64,000 bases of DNA from Perca fluviatilis (GCF_010015445.1 NC_053118.1:4977781-5041780); one strand, 5' to 3'. Counted from the stretch's first letter, positions 32,623-43,920 are shown. The notes: a model not told the origin generated them from the sequence alone. Numbers and translations: made by a program.

Positions 32623-33981
32623 TCATCCCAGTCCCGATGTTTGTCCCAAAACTGTTGGACTTTGCCCTGGTGGTGAAAGGTAGGAGGACACCCAGGGGGT
32701 CGTATTGGGTTGCCAACACACGATGTTCCTCATTGTAGGAGCACTGTACGAGACAGGTTGATGTTTGAAGCCTAGGGCATCAGTGTCACAAGACCAGCTC
32801 AGGCCCAAGGTGGATTCCTTTGCTTCAGCTTTGTACTGGGAGAGCCATAGCTCCAGTTTGGCAGATCGGGCATCTGAAGGGAGGTGACTAACAACGTCTG
32901 GCTCGTTGCTGGCCCACTGCCGGATGTCGAAACCTCCAGATGCTAGAAGGTCTCTTAACTTGTTGAGCAGGGGGCGTGCTTCCTGAGCAGATGTAAAGCT
33001 CTGTAGACAGTTGTCTACATAAAAGCACTTCTCCACAGAGAACATCACATCTTCTTCTGATGTGCTGTGCCTGGAGACGTGTCTTTGTAGAGCGAAGGAT
33101 GCACAACAAGGACTAAAGGTAGTCCCAAAGGGAAGTACCCGCCACTCATAAATGTCAGGAGGGTCCTCTCTTCTCATGTTACGCCAGAGGAAGCGTAGCA
33201 GAGGCTTGTCTTCAGGTAAGAGCAGTACCTGATGAAACATGCCACGTATGTCTCCACTGATGGCTACACTATGCTCCCTGAAGCGAAGGAGGACACCTAG
33301 GAGAGATGGGCTCAAGGCTGGGCCAGGCAGCAACCACTCATTGAGATTGAGTCCTTTATACTGGAAAGAGTAGTTGAAGACTATACAGTCTTTACCATTG
33401 TGGTTGACCATATAGTGTGGAATGTACCAACTCTCTTCAGTAGTAGGGGTCTCAGAGGAAAGTTTGACAACAGCATTGGCAGTCACCAACTTCTCAATTT
33501 CTGCATCGTATATTGCTGGCCTGTCAGGGTCTCTTGTAAGATGTCTCTCCATGCTTCTGAGGCTAACCATGATGGCTTCCTTGGGTGCCTGGAAGCATGG
33601 AAAGTCCTTCTTGCACAACAGAGGTGTGGCGTAGCGTAGGACACCATTGTCCTCTACCCTTGTCGTCTTAGCATCCAAAAGGTTGATGGCTTCTTGATCT
33701 TCTCTCGATCTTGTTACCTGCTTCTCACACCGGTAAGGTAAGATATCAAGTTGCCATAATCTCTCTACATTCCTTTTCAGTTCTAGCTCTGCAGGACTGA
33801 GAGAAAGGAGAAGGCACTGTTGCGGCTGCAGCTGAGTTTGGAGGAGTCGAGCAGGTCCTTGTAGCACCCATCCAAGCCAAGTCTTTATGGCGGCTGGCCC
33901 ACCTGGTGATCCAAGATGAACAGGTGCAATTGGGGTTATCAAGTGGGAGTGGTTAGCACCAATGAGCAGTAGCGGATGCAC
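32623..33981 (-). pseudogene. BEL/Pao reverse transcriptase
   Basis: The 452-residue frame contains LGWVLQGPARLL (about residue 35), WYIPHYMVNHNGKDCIVFNY (about 190), GDIRGMFHQVLLLPEDKPLL (about 240), WRVLPFGTTFSPCCASFAL and FYVDNCLQS (about 320). In active BEL elements the last box is usually YVDD, so Asn replaces the second Asp here. Together with frame breaks downstream this suggests a dead enzyme. The C terminus ends in SCDTDALGF and a frameshifted tail. Confidence 0.85.
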
Positions 33982-34127
33982 TCGCTCGAAAGGCTGCAGG
34001 GGAAGGTCTTTGAGGTGCTTGTACTTGCTCAGGAGTGACGGAGGATAAGAATGGTCAGCCAGTCCAAGGCATTCGGCAGTGAAGGCTGCTTTGATCTGAA
34101 AGATCTTCTGAAGCTGACCTGCTGGGG

Positions 34128-35768
34128 TTATCTGGAAGGAGACAGAAGAACCATAAATGTTTGGACATCTTGGTGGATTGTTCTCAGAGCTAAACTCTCA
34201 TCTGTGCCTTGTATGCCAAGTTTGAGAGCAGCATAAGTGTTGAGTGTCTTCCCTTGGTGATGAAGCAGAACTCTGATGACCTTGAGAAGAACTCTTCTGC
34301 AGTCTGTAGGCTTATCCAGATACAAGGTTTCTGTGGTTGAACTCAGCAGGCATGAATCACCTCTGTTACTTGAACTCTTGGAGTTGACCTCATGTAAGAT
34401 CTGTAGGTGTCTGCCTTTACAGATACTGCATGGCTTCTTCAGCGTACACTGTGCGGCCTGATGTGTACGGGCACAACGCCAACAGCGATGATTGGTCTGG
34501 ATCCAATCAGACATCTGGTCTTTACTGAAGGCTTTGAAGGTGGTACACTGGCTGAGATAATGATAATTTCTGTTGCAGTATGGGCAGAAGGCTTTGAATA
34601 CTGCTTGCTTCTTAGCTGACTGTGTTGGCTTAGGAAAGGCTGCCACAGTGATCTGATTCTCCGCAACCTCATTAGTCCCATGCAGTATGGTGGTAGAACG
34701 GCCTGTTGATTTGACCTCATGTTTCCGATCTCGTCTTTGACCTTGTCTCTGCTGCTGTTTACTGCTGGTCTGTGATTCAGAGCTTTGACACCATGCCTCA
34801 TAATGTAGCCACTCTGATAGGTCAACAAGAGTATACACAGTTCCAGGACAGTGACCCATCCGTCGACGGAACTCTGACCTCATCTCTGCTGGCAACTTAG
34901 TCAGAAGTCGCTCCACATGTGACCCACATCTTAATTCTGCTTCACCTTGTGGGCCCAGAGCATTGAGCATGCCTACAAGAGCTCTAATTTGCAAAGCAAA
35001 CCTTTCAAAAGCTTCTGTGTCTCCCTGCCGAACATCTGAGGAATCCATCACCTGAGCTATCTTCTTGAGAGCCAACTTGTGAGGCTGGCCATACCTCTCA
35101 TTCGGAGCAGCCATGGTGTCGGAATAGGGGAAAGGTGAGTTCAGAAAGGAATCTGCTACCAAGCGAGCTTCTTCTAGTTTCAGATGGTCCATGAGGATTT
35201 GGTATTTGAATAGCTCGGTGGCATTCGGAGGCAAAAGGTTGTCAAGAGCTATCTTAAGACGAGTAAACTCACTGGGATCCTTAGTGACAAAGTCTGGGAT
35301 GGTTGGCTTTGGACCTCTGTAGGTCAGTTCTTGGACTGCTGGGTCGGAGGGAGGAAGCACTGGATTGCCATAGTAAGGCCTTTTGAAAGGTGAATGAGGC
35401 TGGTGCCAAGGTACTTGTTGTGGTGGGACATACACAGGTCTGGATGGGGGTACCTGAGGTTGCTGATACCAGGTATGGTAAGGCTTATCTGTATCAAAGG
35501 CAGGAGGAGGTTGTACCGAAGGCTGTTGAGGATAGGAATAGATACCATCAGAGTGCTTCACAGTAGAGGTATCATAGTAAGGCACATAGGCTCCTTGCTG
35601 AACAGTAGCAGACTGAGGTATACTAGGAGTCATGGATGCAACCTCGTCTCTCATGATCTGCATTTCACTCAGCATTTTCCCCAGAAAGTCATATAGCATC
35701 TCATCCTTAACCAGATTCTGTGTGGAGGGGTTAGAAGGATAAGGCTGATGACCGGTCGCCCGACTCAT
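34128..35768 (-). pseudogene. BEL/Pao gag with zinc knuckles and damaged protease start
   Basis: The 546-residue frame starts MSRATGHQPYPSNPS. It has a Pro/Gln-rich N-terminal third, a gag core (FVTKDPSEFTRLKIALDNLL; LVADSFLNSPFPYSD) and two Cys/His clusters (CPYCNRNYHYLSQC, CWRCARTHQAAQC and then CSICKGRH) near residues 400-460. After NTYAALKLGIQGTDESLALR the protease would follow, but no Asp-Ser/Thr-Gly motif is seen; the segment that should hold it looks deleted between Ala-Ala and Lys-Leu. The frame is otherwise open. Confidence 0.8.
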
Positions 35769-36004
35769 GTCTGGAGGGCAGCTGTAACTAGGCTATGGAG
35801 GAGATTGCTGCGTCGCTGCCAGCACTGCAGTCGTGTAGGTAGCCCAAGGTGGTTGACTGGGTAAATACAGGGAGGAAGAGTGAGGTAATGATGTTGTTCC
35901 TGTCTGTATTGAGGAGGTAGGTGTGACCCATATTGGTTGTATGGGACCTGTGATGACTACTGTAGACTTCTTTCCCATGGCCGGTGGTAAGGTGATGACG
36001 GTGC

Positions 36005-36242
36005 TTGACGAATATCCCCATGTTTGTGTGGGTTTCCTCTGGGTGTTCTGGTTTCCCCCGCCATCAAAAACATATACTAATTTCTCCAGTCAGTGCCCTT
36101 GATCAAGGCACTGGCTCAGATCTGGAGTTGGTCCCCGGGCGCTGTGATTGGCTGCCCACTGCTCCCTTGGCGGATGGGTTAAATGCAGAGAATGAATTTC
36201 GCTATGTGTATGTGACAATACAGTACGTTTACTTTACCTTAC
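36005..36242 (+). mobile_element. SINE-like/3'-end repeat inserted in BEL leader
   Basis: The + strand carries GGGTTTCCTCTGGGTGTTCTGG, GGTCCCCGGGCGCTGTGATTGG and GGGTTAAATGCAGAGAATG, ending in a CTTTACCTTACC-type tail. This sequence is familiar from dispersed repeats in many fish. It replaces part of the 5' LTR. Confidence 0.55.
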
Positions 36243-36387
36243 CTTTACATATAGAAATTACACCGAACAACTCACTTTTCAGCAATGACGCACACATCAC
36301 ACACACAGCTGTTGTCTCCCTCTCACCTTGAGTTGACGGTTGGAATGTTCATACTGACGCATGCGCACAGGCACGGCCTTTCCAACA
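36243..36387 (-). repeat. Partial 5' LTR of BEL element
   Basis: 145 bp match the start of the 3' LTR (29884-29731), including the ACACAGCTGTTGTCTCCCTC stretch. The two copies differ by substitutions and by a segment (GCTCTGCTGCGCGTC) present only in the 3' copy, so the element is not recent. Confidence 0.8.
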
Positions 36388-36707
36388 CTGGTTGTGTTGT
36401 TCTGCTGGGGTTTTCGTTCCAACTTCCTTCTGTAGTTGTCTTCTCTCTGAACCCATTTCACCAATTCATCACATTTCTGCATTTCCAACAGTGCTTTGAA
36501 ATACATTTCAGTCATCAGCCTATTTTTTCTAGTTTAATTGTTGATTTTCACTGTGACATGAATGTGTGATCATGCAGGGGGAGGGCTAGGACAGTTGCTC
36601 TGTGGGCTCCTGGATTCATGGAAAGAAAGCACTTAAACAGAAACATGTACAGATTTGAGAACTATGCTTATGATCAAAGCTTAACCCAACTTGTCTGGTT
36701 GTTGCAG

Positions 36708-36896
36708 TCTGGCAGTAGCAGACATGCTGGTTAGTGTGTCCAACGCCTGGGAGACCATCATCATTTACCTCCTCAACAACAGACAGCTGGTGGTGGATGA
36801 TCACTTCATCCGGCAAATGGACAATGTGTTTGACTCCATGATTTGCATCTCTGTTGTGGCATCAATGTGTAGCCTGCTGGCCATCGCTGTGGACAG
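36708..36896 (+). CDS. mc5r: Melanocortin receptor 5, exon 3 (TM2-TM3, ends in DRY)
   Basis: One base completes Ser92, then 62 codons run to Asp154, then two bases of Arg155. The frame reads [20 protein letters not shown] (TM2 with Asp97, position 2.50), [20 protein letters not shown] (loop) and [20 protein letters not shown] (TM3 with the two acidic ligand-contact residues), ending LAIAVD-R. The [11 protein letters not shown] and [13 protein letters not shown] variants fit MC5R better than MC4R. The acceptor is TTGTTGCAG|T and the donor GACAG|GTATGA, phase 2, so the intron splits the Arg codon of Asp-Arg-Tyr. Reading past the donor soon leaves the family. Confidence 0.9.
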
Positions 36897-37025
36897 GTAT
36901 GATGGAGGGAGGTTTGTATGGCTATATACAAGCACTTTTATCTTGTTCTAAATCCATGTATGACAAAAATAAGAGTCAGTGTGCATAATTACTTTGCTCT
37001 GTTTGTCCTAAAACAAGGCACCAAG
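36897..37025 (+). other. Start of mc5r intron 3 (phase 2); downstream exon not found
   Basis: The donor GACAG|GTATGA is strong. No frame downstream in the window matches TM4-TM7 of melanocortin receptors. Either intron 3 exceeds 27 kb, or the gene is truncated here. Confidence 0.6.
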
Positions 37026-37540
37026 TGTGGTGGCAAATTTTATTTTAACCATTTCGTTTAATGATTGTTTTATAACGCCACAAGATTTACCTTCTTCATG
37101 TGTATATTCAAAAGGCTCCAAGTGAAATAGTTGGCAACCGTGAACTTTCAGCCTAGTAGAGTTATTTAGTTTTATTAGCCTGAACCTTCTCACATTGTTG
37201 TCTTTTGCTTAGATAGAAGTGGAGAAGGCCGATGACTGTTTACGACAGTGAGAACTACGTAGGTTTCTGTCTCCTGAGATAAAACTGTTGTTTAGGCTAA
37301 TGAAAAGAACAGGAGCAGAGGGGAAGGTGATCAACTATGGCCATGCTAGAAGATACATTTAGAGGGGTGGCTTTAAGGGAGTCTCTTCACTATAAGATGT
37401 TTTGATTTTTAGGTTTCTAGTTAGGAAGACTTTTTCAGATGTGCTGCGGTACTTGTGAAACTGTATTTTCTCAATTTGCAAATGTAAATAAATACTCAAA
37501 GACCAAACTTTGGTTTAATTCTCAAACAGTCGTTATTCGT
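37026..37540 (+). repeat. LTR-like repeat, copy 1 (inverted partner at 56211-56728)
   Basis: It starts TGTGGTGGCAAATTTTATTT and ends near CTCAAACAGTCGTTATTCG. It contains AAATAAATACTCAAAGACCA, a plausible polyadenylation signal. An equally long copy lies on the opposite strand 19 kb away. No coding region is attached, so a solo LTR is likely. Confidence 0.6.
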
Positions 37541-37739
37541 TCTGATTTTATCATGGATATCACTAAACCTTGCTTCATAGGAAAACTTCCACGACACAAG
37601 GTCTCTCTTTTAGTTAGGCTAATACAAATGTTACATAAAACAATAAGTTACATGGGGTTTTCTAACAATAGAGACAGTGTAATTAGCAAAACAGCAGCAT
37701 GGATCTCTTTTAATTTTTAGTCAGTGCAATTTACTTTCC
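37541..37739. other. Unassigned
   Basis: Nothing recognised; a short + ORF (to 37720) shows no motif. Confidence 0.3.
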
Positions 37740-38500
37740 CTGGAATTGCTCAGGAAATCAACAACTTCTCTCCAGGACTGTTGTCAAGTCCACCTTTGTA
37801 GAGTCCAAGACCAGGGCTAGTCGAGACCGAGTCCAAAAATCTTTGAGTCCAAGTCAAGACCGAGTCCAAATGAGAGAAGGGTCAATACCAAGACAGAAAA
37901 AAAAGAATCCTCATCAAGACCACTTACTTACCTGTTCATAACTGATGTGATGTGAGAGACAGTATATCATCTATTAAGATGATAATTTTGCTTTATTATT
38001 TGTAATAATCAAAAAGTAAGTGCAGAGTAACACATTATAAGATCAAATTAAACCATATCATTTACTTAAAATATAAAATGGAAATGTTCCCATTCTTGAA
38101 CGCATTTCTTCTCCTGAAGAATTCAAGTACAAAGAGCTCCCTGACATTGTGTCTGTGGCCAAAATGAAAATGATTGATACCTGATGATTGAGGTATATGA
38201 TGCTAGGTATGTACCAGGCGACCAATCTCGATGCCTGTTCTAGATGGTTTTTGAATTAAACTAACACCTGTTTTCTGAACGAGCGCGCTTCATAAATTGT
38301 TTTGTTTTGAAGGAGTAAGTTAGTTTAGAACAAAAGCATATAGTGCTTGACTTGGTCGAGACCAGCTAGAATATTTGGCGAGTCCAATGGCCGAGTCCGA
38401 GACAAGTCTGACTTCAAATACCAACAAGTCCAAGACGAGTCAGACACAACAGAAAAGTGTCTTGAGTCCGAGTCCGCACTCAAGTAATACAGCTTTGCCT
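37740..38500 (+). repeat. Repeat rich in GAGTCCAAG motifs
   Basis: GAGTCCAAG or GAGTCCGAG words recur around 37800-37875 and 38375-38485, flanking about 500 bp of AT-rich sequence. The ends are related in direct rather than inverted orientation. It resembles a dispersed fish repeat but the class is unknown. Confidence 0.4.
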
Positions 38501-39529
38501 CTAATCTCCTCCGAATATGTAACTAGCCTACCATATAATCATACATTTCTTTCTGAAAGAGGTCTGAGTTTGTTGTAGTTTACTTATTATGATTAGTACT
38601 ACTCAGCCTGTGAATACTATTGTAAATGTGTTTCGTGGCTCTGGAGGAGCTTTGTCAATTGTGAAAAACCCAGCTGCATCAGTTGTGACCATTCTTTCTT
38701 TCAAAATGTCTCATAAGTCCGACTAATTTGCCTAGTCTTTAGACAGCGGTGAAAATGCAGACAACGATGGACTGAGAGAACCTTTTAGTTGCTTAAAAAA
38801 TAGTTCAGTGGACTTAAAAGTCCCCAGTCGAAAAGTGGCCTAAATTACAAAACTGAAATAAATGACAGGTTACATACTGCATTAAAACGTTTCTGAGAAG
38901 CTTTCTAAAAGAATATTAACAATTTAAGAGGCTATTTAATAGCATGCTGCTTGTGGTGTTGTGGCTTGCTGGGTGGGATTAACTGTATTAATAACCGGTA
39001 GAAAGGCCCGGCCCAGAGTTAACTGGAGCTGACTGGAGCTAACCACTAACCAGATATAATCGGTGCTAACCAAGCCTTCAGTTCCCATTGTATTTATGGA
39101 CACAACCCCGAATAAAACCAGCCATTTTATTAATTAGCTGTAAAAGTTTTAAACTACAGTTCAGAGTTGTTTGAATGACAGACATCTGTTCAGATGAGAT
39201 CTTAATGTGTGCAACATGGACATGTAACATAGTAGGCTACAAAACAGTCTGCTTAACTTTATTAAGATCCACAAAACATCACATTATTATTACACTTTAT
39301 CACATTAGAATATTTATTAACCACTTAGTGTGAGAGTGGGCAAGTTGTGTTCTAATGCTTTTGTGTTATGGTTAGGATGTGCTTGTAGGAAAGACGTGAT
39401 GGTATGAATGATGGGTAAGATGTGTGTGTGTGTGTGTGTGTGTAATGAATGTGTCGCGAGATCAGTTTTGCATATATACTGTATGTTTTATAATGATGCA
39501 CCTTGATTAGTTTTTATATATATACTGTA
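38501..39529. other. Unassigned, with (GT)n tract
   Basis: No gene or transposon end is recognised. A (TG)n microsatellite sits at about 39421-39443. Confidence 0.4.
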
Positions 39530-40377
39530 TGTATCAACTATGTAAAGCTCAAATATGGTCCGTTTTACGAAAATGTATGGTTAATTGCAAATTTTGTCCG
39601 ACTTTGTGTTGGAGTTCAGCGGCCGGTGCTGCCTGGGTTGCTACATCGCCGCCCTGTCTGTCCTCCTTCACAGACCCCGGCCTGCTGCGAGCTAGATTGA
39701 GCTCTGTCACGGCCGGAAGCCCGCGGTGCTCAATACCCGCGCAAACTCGCCCTTTCTGGGTGACTGGACTACCAAACGCTGCTGCCATGACAGAGCTCCA
39801 GGGCCTGCAGCTCGCTGTTCTCCCTCTTGCTAAATGGCCGGTGTGTGTCTGAGAGCACGGTCAGCGAGCTTGTTACGCCCGTAATCTCTTACCGCAGGTT
39901 CCAGTTAATCTTATAATGGATATGTGTGTTGAGTTATTTAAACAAACGATCGGGAAAATAAACCCCTCTTGTCCGCGAGTCTCGTTGATAGAGCCCGCGG
40001 TGAGCTGGAGTCCATCAATGAGAGCTAGCTAGCTTCCTCCTAACGAGACCTCTGAAATTCACAAAAATGCATTAAATTGAAATCGGACACAACTGTTAGC
40101 TTTATAAGACCTTGGGGAACCTGTAATATAAGTGCTGTGACGAAATTCAAACTGTAAATATACTATAGTCATTGCCGAAAGTGTAGCTAGATAGCCGCGA
40201 TCTTTCCCCATTGTATTGAATGGGACACATAGCTAGCTAGCTGCTCCTCCTAACAAGACCCCTGATGTTCACAAAAATGCCTTAAATTGAAATCGGACAC
40301 AACTATTAGCTTTGTAAGACCTTGGGGTAGCTGTGATAAAGGTGCCGTGATGAAATTCAAACTGTAACTAGAACTGC
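39530..40377 (-). mobile_element. Fragment of the foldback TTAA element family
   Basis: 39530-39630 matches the arm at 59260-59340 (AAATATGG-CCGTTTTAC, AATTGCAAATTT). 39890-40370 matches the 209-bp units of the 58891-61121 element in reverse orientation: CAAAAATGC(A/C)TTAAATTGAAATCGG occurs twice and GAAATTCAAACTGTAA twice. It is cut at 40377 by family B. Confidence 0.7.
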
Positions 40378-42640
40378 AAGCAGTTATGACGGGGCCCAAT
40401 CTGCCGTTGCAAATGTAGCGGTTAACAGTTCATCTCCATGCATATACAGACTACCTTGAACAATTCTCTACTATAAACAAACTTCTTAACCCCCCTGACC
40501 ACAGGGGAGAGCAGAGAGAAATGAGAGAGTGACTGAGAGGGTGGAGGGGGGTAGGCAGGTGTGGTGGTTGAAGGAGCAGGGGAGGTGGTCAGGTTGTTGT
40601 AAATGGTGTCATAGGCGCTGATTGATGTTTTCCTCCGTGTGTGCTCACAGGCGCACGTCGTTAAAAGTTGTAGTCAAAAGTTGTTTGCATTTCAGAACCT
40701 TAGGAAATGGACACCGGCCGACATGAACACACGCGCCTATTAACTCGATAATAAAGCCGTAAAGTAGGCTTTCAACTCAGGACAGCGCCACTTCTCACAC
40801 ATACAGATAGGATTGGAGATGAGAAGTTTAACTGACATGTCACCGCGACAGCTTCGTGGGAAATTAAGAATCAATGCCACCGACATAACCAATCACACTA
40901 TGAGAGACTCTCCACTTAGCATCAACTGCAATGTTTGATTGCACGGTATCAGCACATGAATGGTGTTGATTTTGGATTGAAAAAGTGGGAGAAAAGAGTT
41001 ACATTTGTCCACTGTGAAGGTTGTAGAAACTTTGTCAGGTGGGTTAAAAAGTTTCTTTATTGTAGAACACCAGCATGCGAAAGCGAAAACCAAAACGTAA
41101 CGGTAGGAGGTAAACATCAGTAAATATTGAGAAGTGTGAGCTGCAAGGTCTTTGATACATTCCCATTGCAAATATTCCATTAACATTGATTAACAGGGCA
41201 AACACTTATATGTTGATTATAGCGCCCACTAATGGCCGATCTTTGCCAAATTTGGTAGAAATCCTCAGAGCGGCATGCCCAACGAGCAACACATCTACAG
41301 TTCTATATATTTTGAGTAATCCAGTGCAAAAATAAACATACTGAACATTATAACTCATATGGACAAACTATTAACATTTCTTACACACAATGTATCAATC
41401 TTGGATGTAACAGTATGGATTAATTTCACAAAGACCCGAAAAACTCTGGACTTCTAGGCTGGATGCAAAACCTTCTGTAAGGGCTAGGAAGACAAAGAAA
41501 ACACCAGCAGAAAGGGGCAACTGTTAGCTTTTAGCTCCAAAAGACCCTACGCTTCGACTATTCATAATTATTAAGTTATAAAGTTATTATTAAGAAGTGC
41601 CGTTTGGCGTTGCATACAACATGCTTGACCTCAGAAGGGGTTAAAAGGTCCAACCTGGTATATGTTGACTATAGCGCCCCCTAATGGCCAATCTTTGCCA
41701 AATTTGGTACAGAGCCTCAGAGCACGATGCCGAACGAGCATCACAAGTTTTGTGTTGATTGCTTTTACTGTGGCAGAGATATTGCAAATTTCCCATTTAA
41801 ATGCATTGAGTTATTGGGCGAAACAAATAAACGTTGCTTATAGCGCCCCCTAAAGGCCGATCTTCACCAAATTTGGTACAGAGCATTGTAGTGGGCTGTT
41901 GAACAAGGATCATTTGCTGATAACGTTAAATTTGGCTGAGATATGATATGATACGTGTGTGGTAGCTAGCTAGGCAAAATTTGTTTGGTTGTCAAATGCG
42001 CATACTTTAACGTAGCAAAATTCCTTCCATAACTCTTTGTCAGGTCCATCTGGAGATGCTAACTACCAGGTTTCGTGCAGATCGGTCGCACGGCCTAGGA
42101 CAAGTTCGAAAAAGTTGGTTTTGCACATTGCGCGATATTGCGAAAAAACGTTTGCGCAGAAATGGCTGTGGCCTATATCAGGTAATTCAGCTTGATTCAA
42201 GGAACACGTGGATGTAAGGATTTCTAATGTGCAATGTGTAATGTGGAAGTTAAAGACACAAAACCATTACAGCACCACCTAGTGGTCCATGTGCAATTTT
42301 TGGTAGGTGTGGTCCATGGCCCATTGTCCATCTACCCTGTAAATTTAAAGTTGTTCACATTAGTGTAAGTGGTATATCTAGACTTGGGTCTCCTTGGGTA
42401 CCATAGGTCACGCCCACTTTGACCGCTAAGTACCCCACTCTAGGGTTGGCCTCAGGATTGGCCCTTGATGGTACCCATCAAATTTTGTATAAATCAGATG
42501 AGCCGTACATCAGATATAAACTTTTTGTACTTGTAGCGCCCCCTAGTGACCAATTTTCGTAAAATGCATGGGGGACCTCCAGAGGGTCATGGCAAAGAAT
42601 AATCAAAAGTTTGGCGTTGATAGCATGTATTATATGTTTA
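40378..42640 (-). mobile_element. Family B hairpin repeat (Helitron-like?), reverse orientation
   Basis: The left end reads CTAGAACTGCAAGCAGTTAT (with one base ambiguity at the start) followed by GACGGGGCCC. Read in reverse it ends in GGGCCC, a hairpin ACTGC-TT-GCAGT and CTAG. That is the classic Helitron 3' signature, and it parallels the family A end. Inside, AGCGCCC(C/A)CTAATGGCC-type blocks recur at 41221, 41672, 41842 and 42534, mostly followed by CCAAATTTGGTA. The right end is not defined. No Rep/helicase is encoded; the stretch 40490-40660 looks like foreign insert. Confidence 0.5.
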
Positions 42641-43378
42641 TTTATTATAATTGGGGGAGTTCTGGGGAATGCCTGGTCTGATTAGGAGAGAAGGCATTCA
42701 TCCAACTTTGGACGGAGCCGCTCTCATATAAAAAAATCTGACCGAGTCTATTTTTGGTCATAAACCATGACGACCCAAGTTTGATATTAGTAATCAGAGG
42801 TGCAGTGCTACGCGCTCCTCTGTGCTTCCGTTAGAGCAGTCGCCCACTCACAGACTAATAACCACAGTGTCTGTCCCCCAACTCTGATTGGTTAAATCAA
42901 AAGGTAAACAAAAGAGGGGCTATCCTTAACAACCTAATTGGAATATTTGATTACAACAACCACTGCAATGATAGAACAGAATAGGAAAATTAAATGTGGA
43001 CTATTAAATATTAGATCTCTGTCTTCTAAAGCAGTATTAGTAAACGATTTGATATCAGATAATTAAATTGATCTATTCTGTCTTACCGAAACATGGCAGT
43101 GCCATGAAGAATATGTAGAATATAACTCGTTTGAAGGCCTTGTTCTTAATCTTCAACATCCAGCATGGAAAACAGTACAGCCAATTATATTTGTTGTTGT
43201 TTACCGAGCATATTCGAAATTTTTATCTGAATTCTCTGAGTTTTTATCATGTGTAGTCCTAAAATCAGACAAAGTACATATTGTAGGTGATTTTAATATC
43301 CATGTGGACGTTGTCAACAACAGCCTTAGTATTGCTTTCAACTCACTAGATGCAATTGGTTTCAGTCAGTGTGCATAA
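42640..43378 (+). mobile_element. L2-type LINE B, segment 1 (leader and endonuclease)
   Basis: In broken frames it reads KCGLLNIRSLSSKAVLVNDL, IDLFCLTETWQ and VHIVGDFNIHVD. These are AP-endonuclease blocks (catalytic Glu in TETW; GDFNIH). An in-frame stop lies after ISDN. It stops at GFSQC, where the minus-strand L1 begins; the continuation is at 47525. Confidence 0.8.
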
Positions 43379-43599
43379 GGCCACTCACTGTTTACATTTT
43401 TTTTTTCCTTGCCAACGTTGTTTGAGGGATGTCATGAATTTTTTTTCGTAGAGTTTTTTATTGAGCATATATATATTATACGGTTTTCAATCAACAATAT
43501 AAAAGAGGCTCAGGTATTTTTGCATAAATGTAAATTTCCCAAACATTTACATTTTTTCAAGAATGTATGGTATAGAGAGGAGAGGTTTGGTCACATATA

Positions 43600-43920
43600 G
43601 CAAAATATTAGAAATTGGACGATCTGATTTAGATCGTCTTTACCTTTTTTATAAATAACAGTGATTGTAGCCTGAGTTAATGTTGGTGGTAGGGTGCCAT
43701 CTAGTTGGGCTTGGTTGTACATTCTATGGAGAAATGGTGTAAGAATATTACTGAATTCTTTATAAAGTTCAACCGGTATGCCATCAGGGCCAGGTGATTT
43801 TCCACTTTTAAGGGAGGCTATTGCCTTTTGTAATTCTGTGGAGTGAATATCTGTACTAAGCCTTTCCGAGTCTTCAGGTGAGATTCTTGATAAGTTACAT
43901 TCGTCTAGAAATGTATTCAT
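43600..43920 (-). pseudogene. L1 RT N-terminal block
   Basis: The frame reads LQKAIASLKSGKSPGPDGIP, then VELYKEFSNILTPFLHRMYN and TQATITVIYKKGKDD. It has the LxSLKSGKSPGPDG signature of L1 RT. It ends at KKGKDD, where the deletion joins 3' sequence. Confidence 0.8.

Larger units (their letters stand above)
28955..36387 (-). mobile_element. BEL/Pao LTR retrotransposon, full span
   Basis: Minus-strand order is partial 5' LTR (36387-36243), gag (35768), protease region, RT, RNase H, integrase (30821-29988) and 3' LTR starting at 29884. The two LTRs share about 140 bp from TGTTGGAAAGGCCGT inward. The lower LTR limit is unclear (28955-29030); CTGGTT near 28950 and CTGGTT at 36388 could be target duplications. 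A TIR element splits the RNase H region, and a SINE-like repeat sits in the 5' LTR. It is antisense to mc5r. Confidence 0.85.
22262..36707 (+). other. mc5r intron 2 (phase 2), 14.4 kb of nested transposons
   Basis: Donor TGCAG|GTGAAT and acceptor TGGTTGTTGCAG|T bound 14446 bp. In order it contains a hAT-like element, a THAP-domain element, a chromodomain Ty3/Gypsy element and a BEL/Pao element. Only short stretches near the ends (22262-22499 and 36388-36707) and 23365-23690 are not assigned. A minus-strand frame at 36515-36390 reads KALLEMQKCDELVKWVQ; it is not recognised. Confidence 0.8.

Noticed and set aside
36901..36951. Continuation of exon 3 frame past the donor
   Set aside because: Residues after VDRY no longer resemble the receptor and a strong GT donor lies inside the Arg codon.
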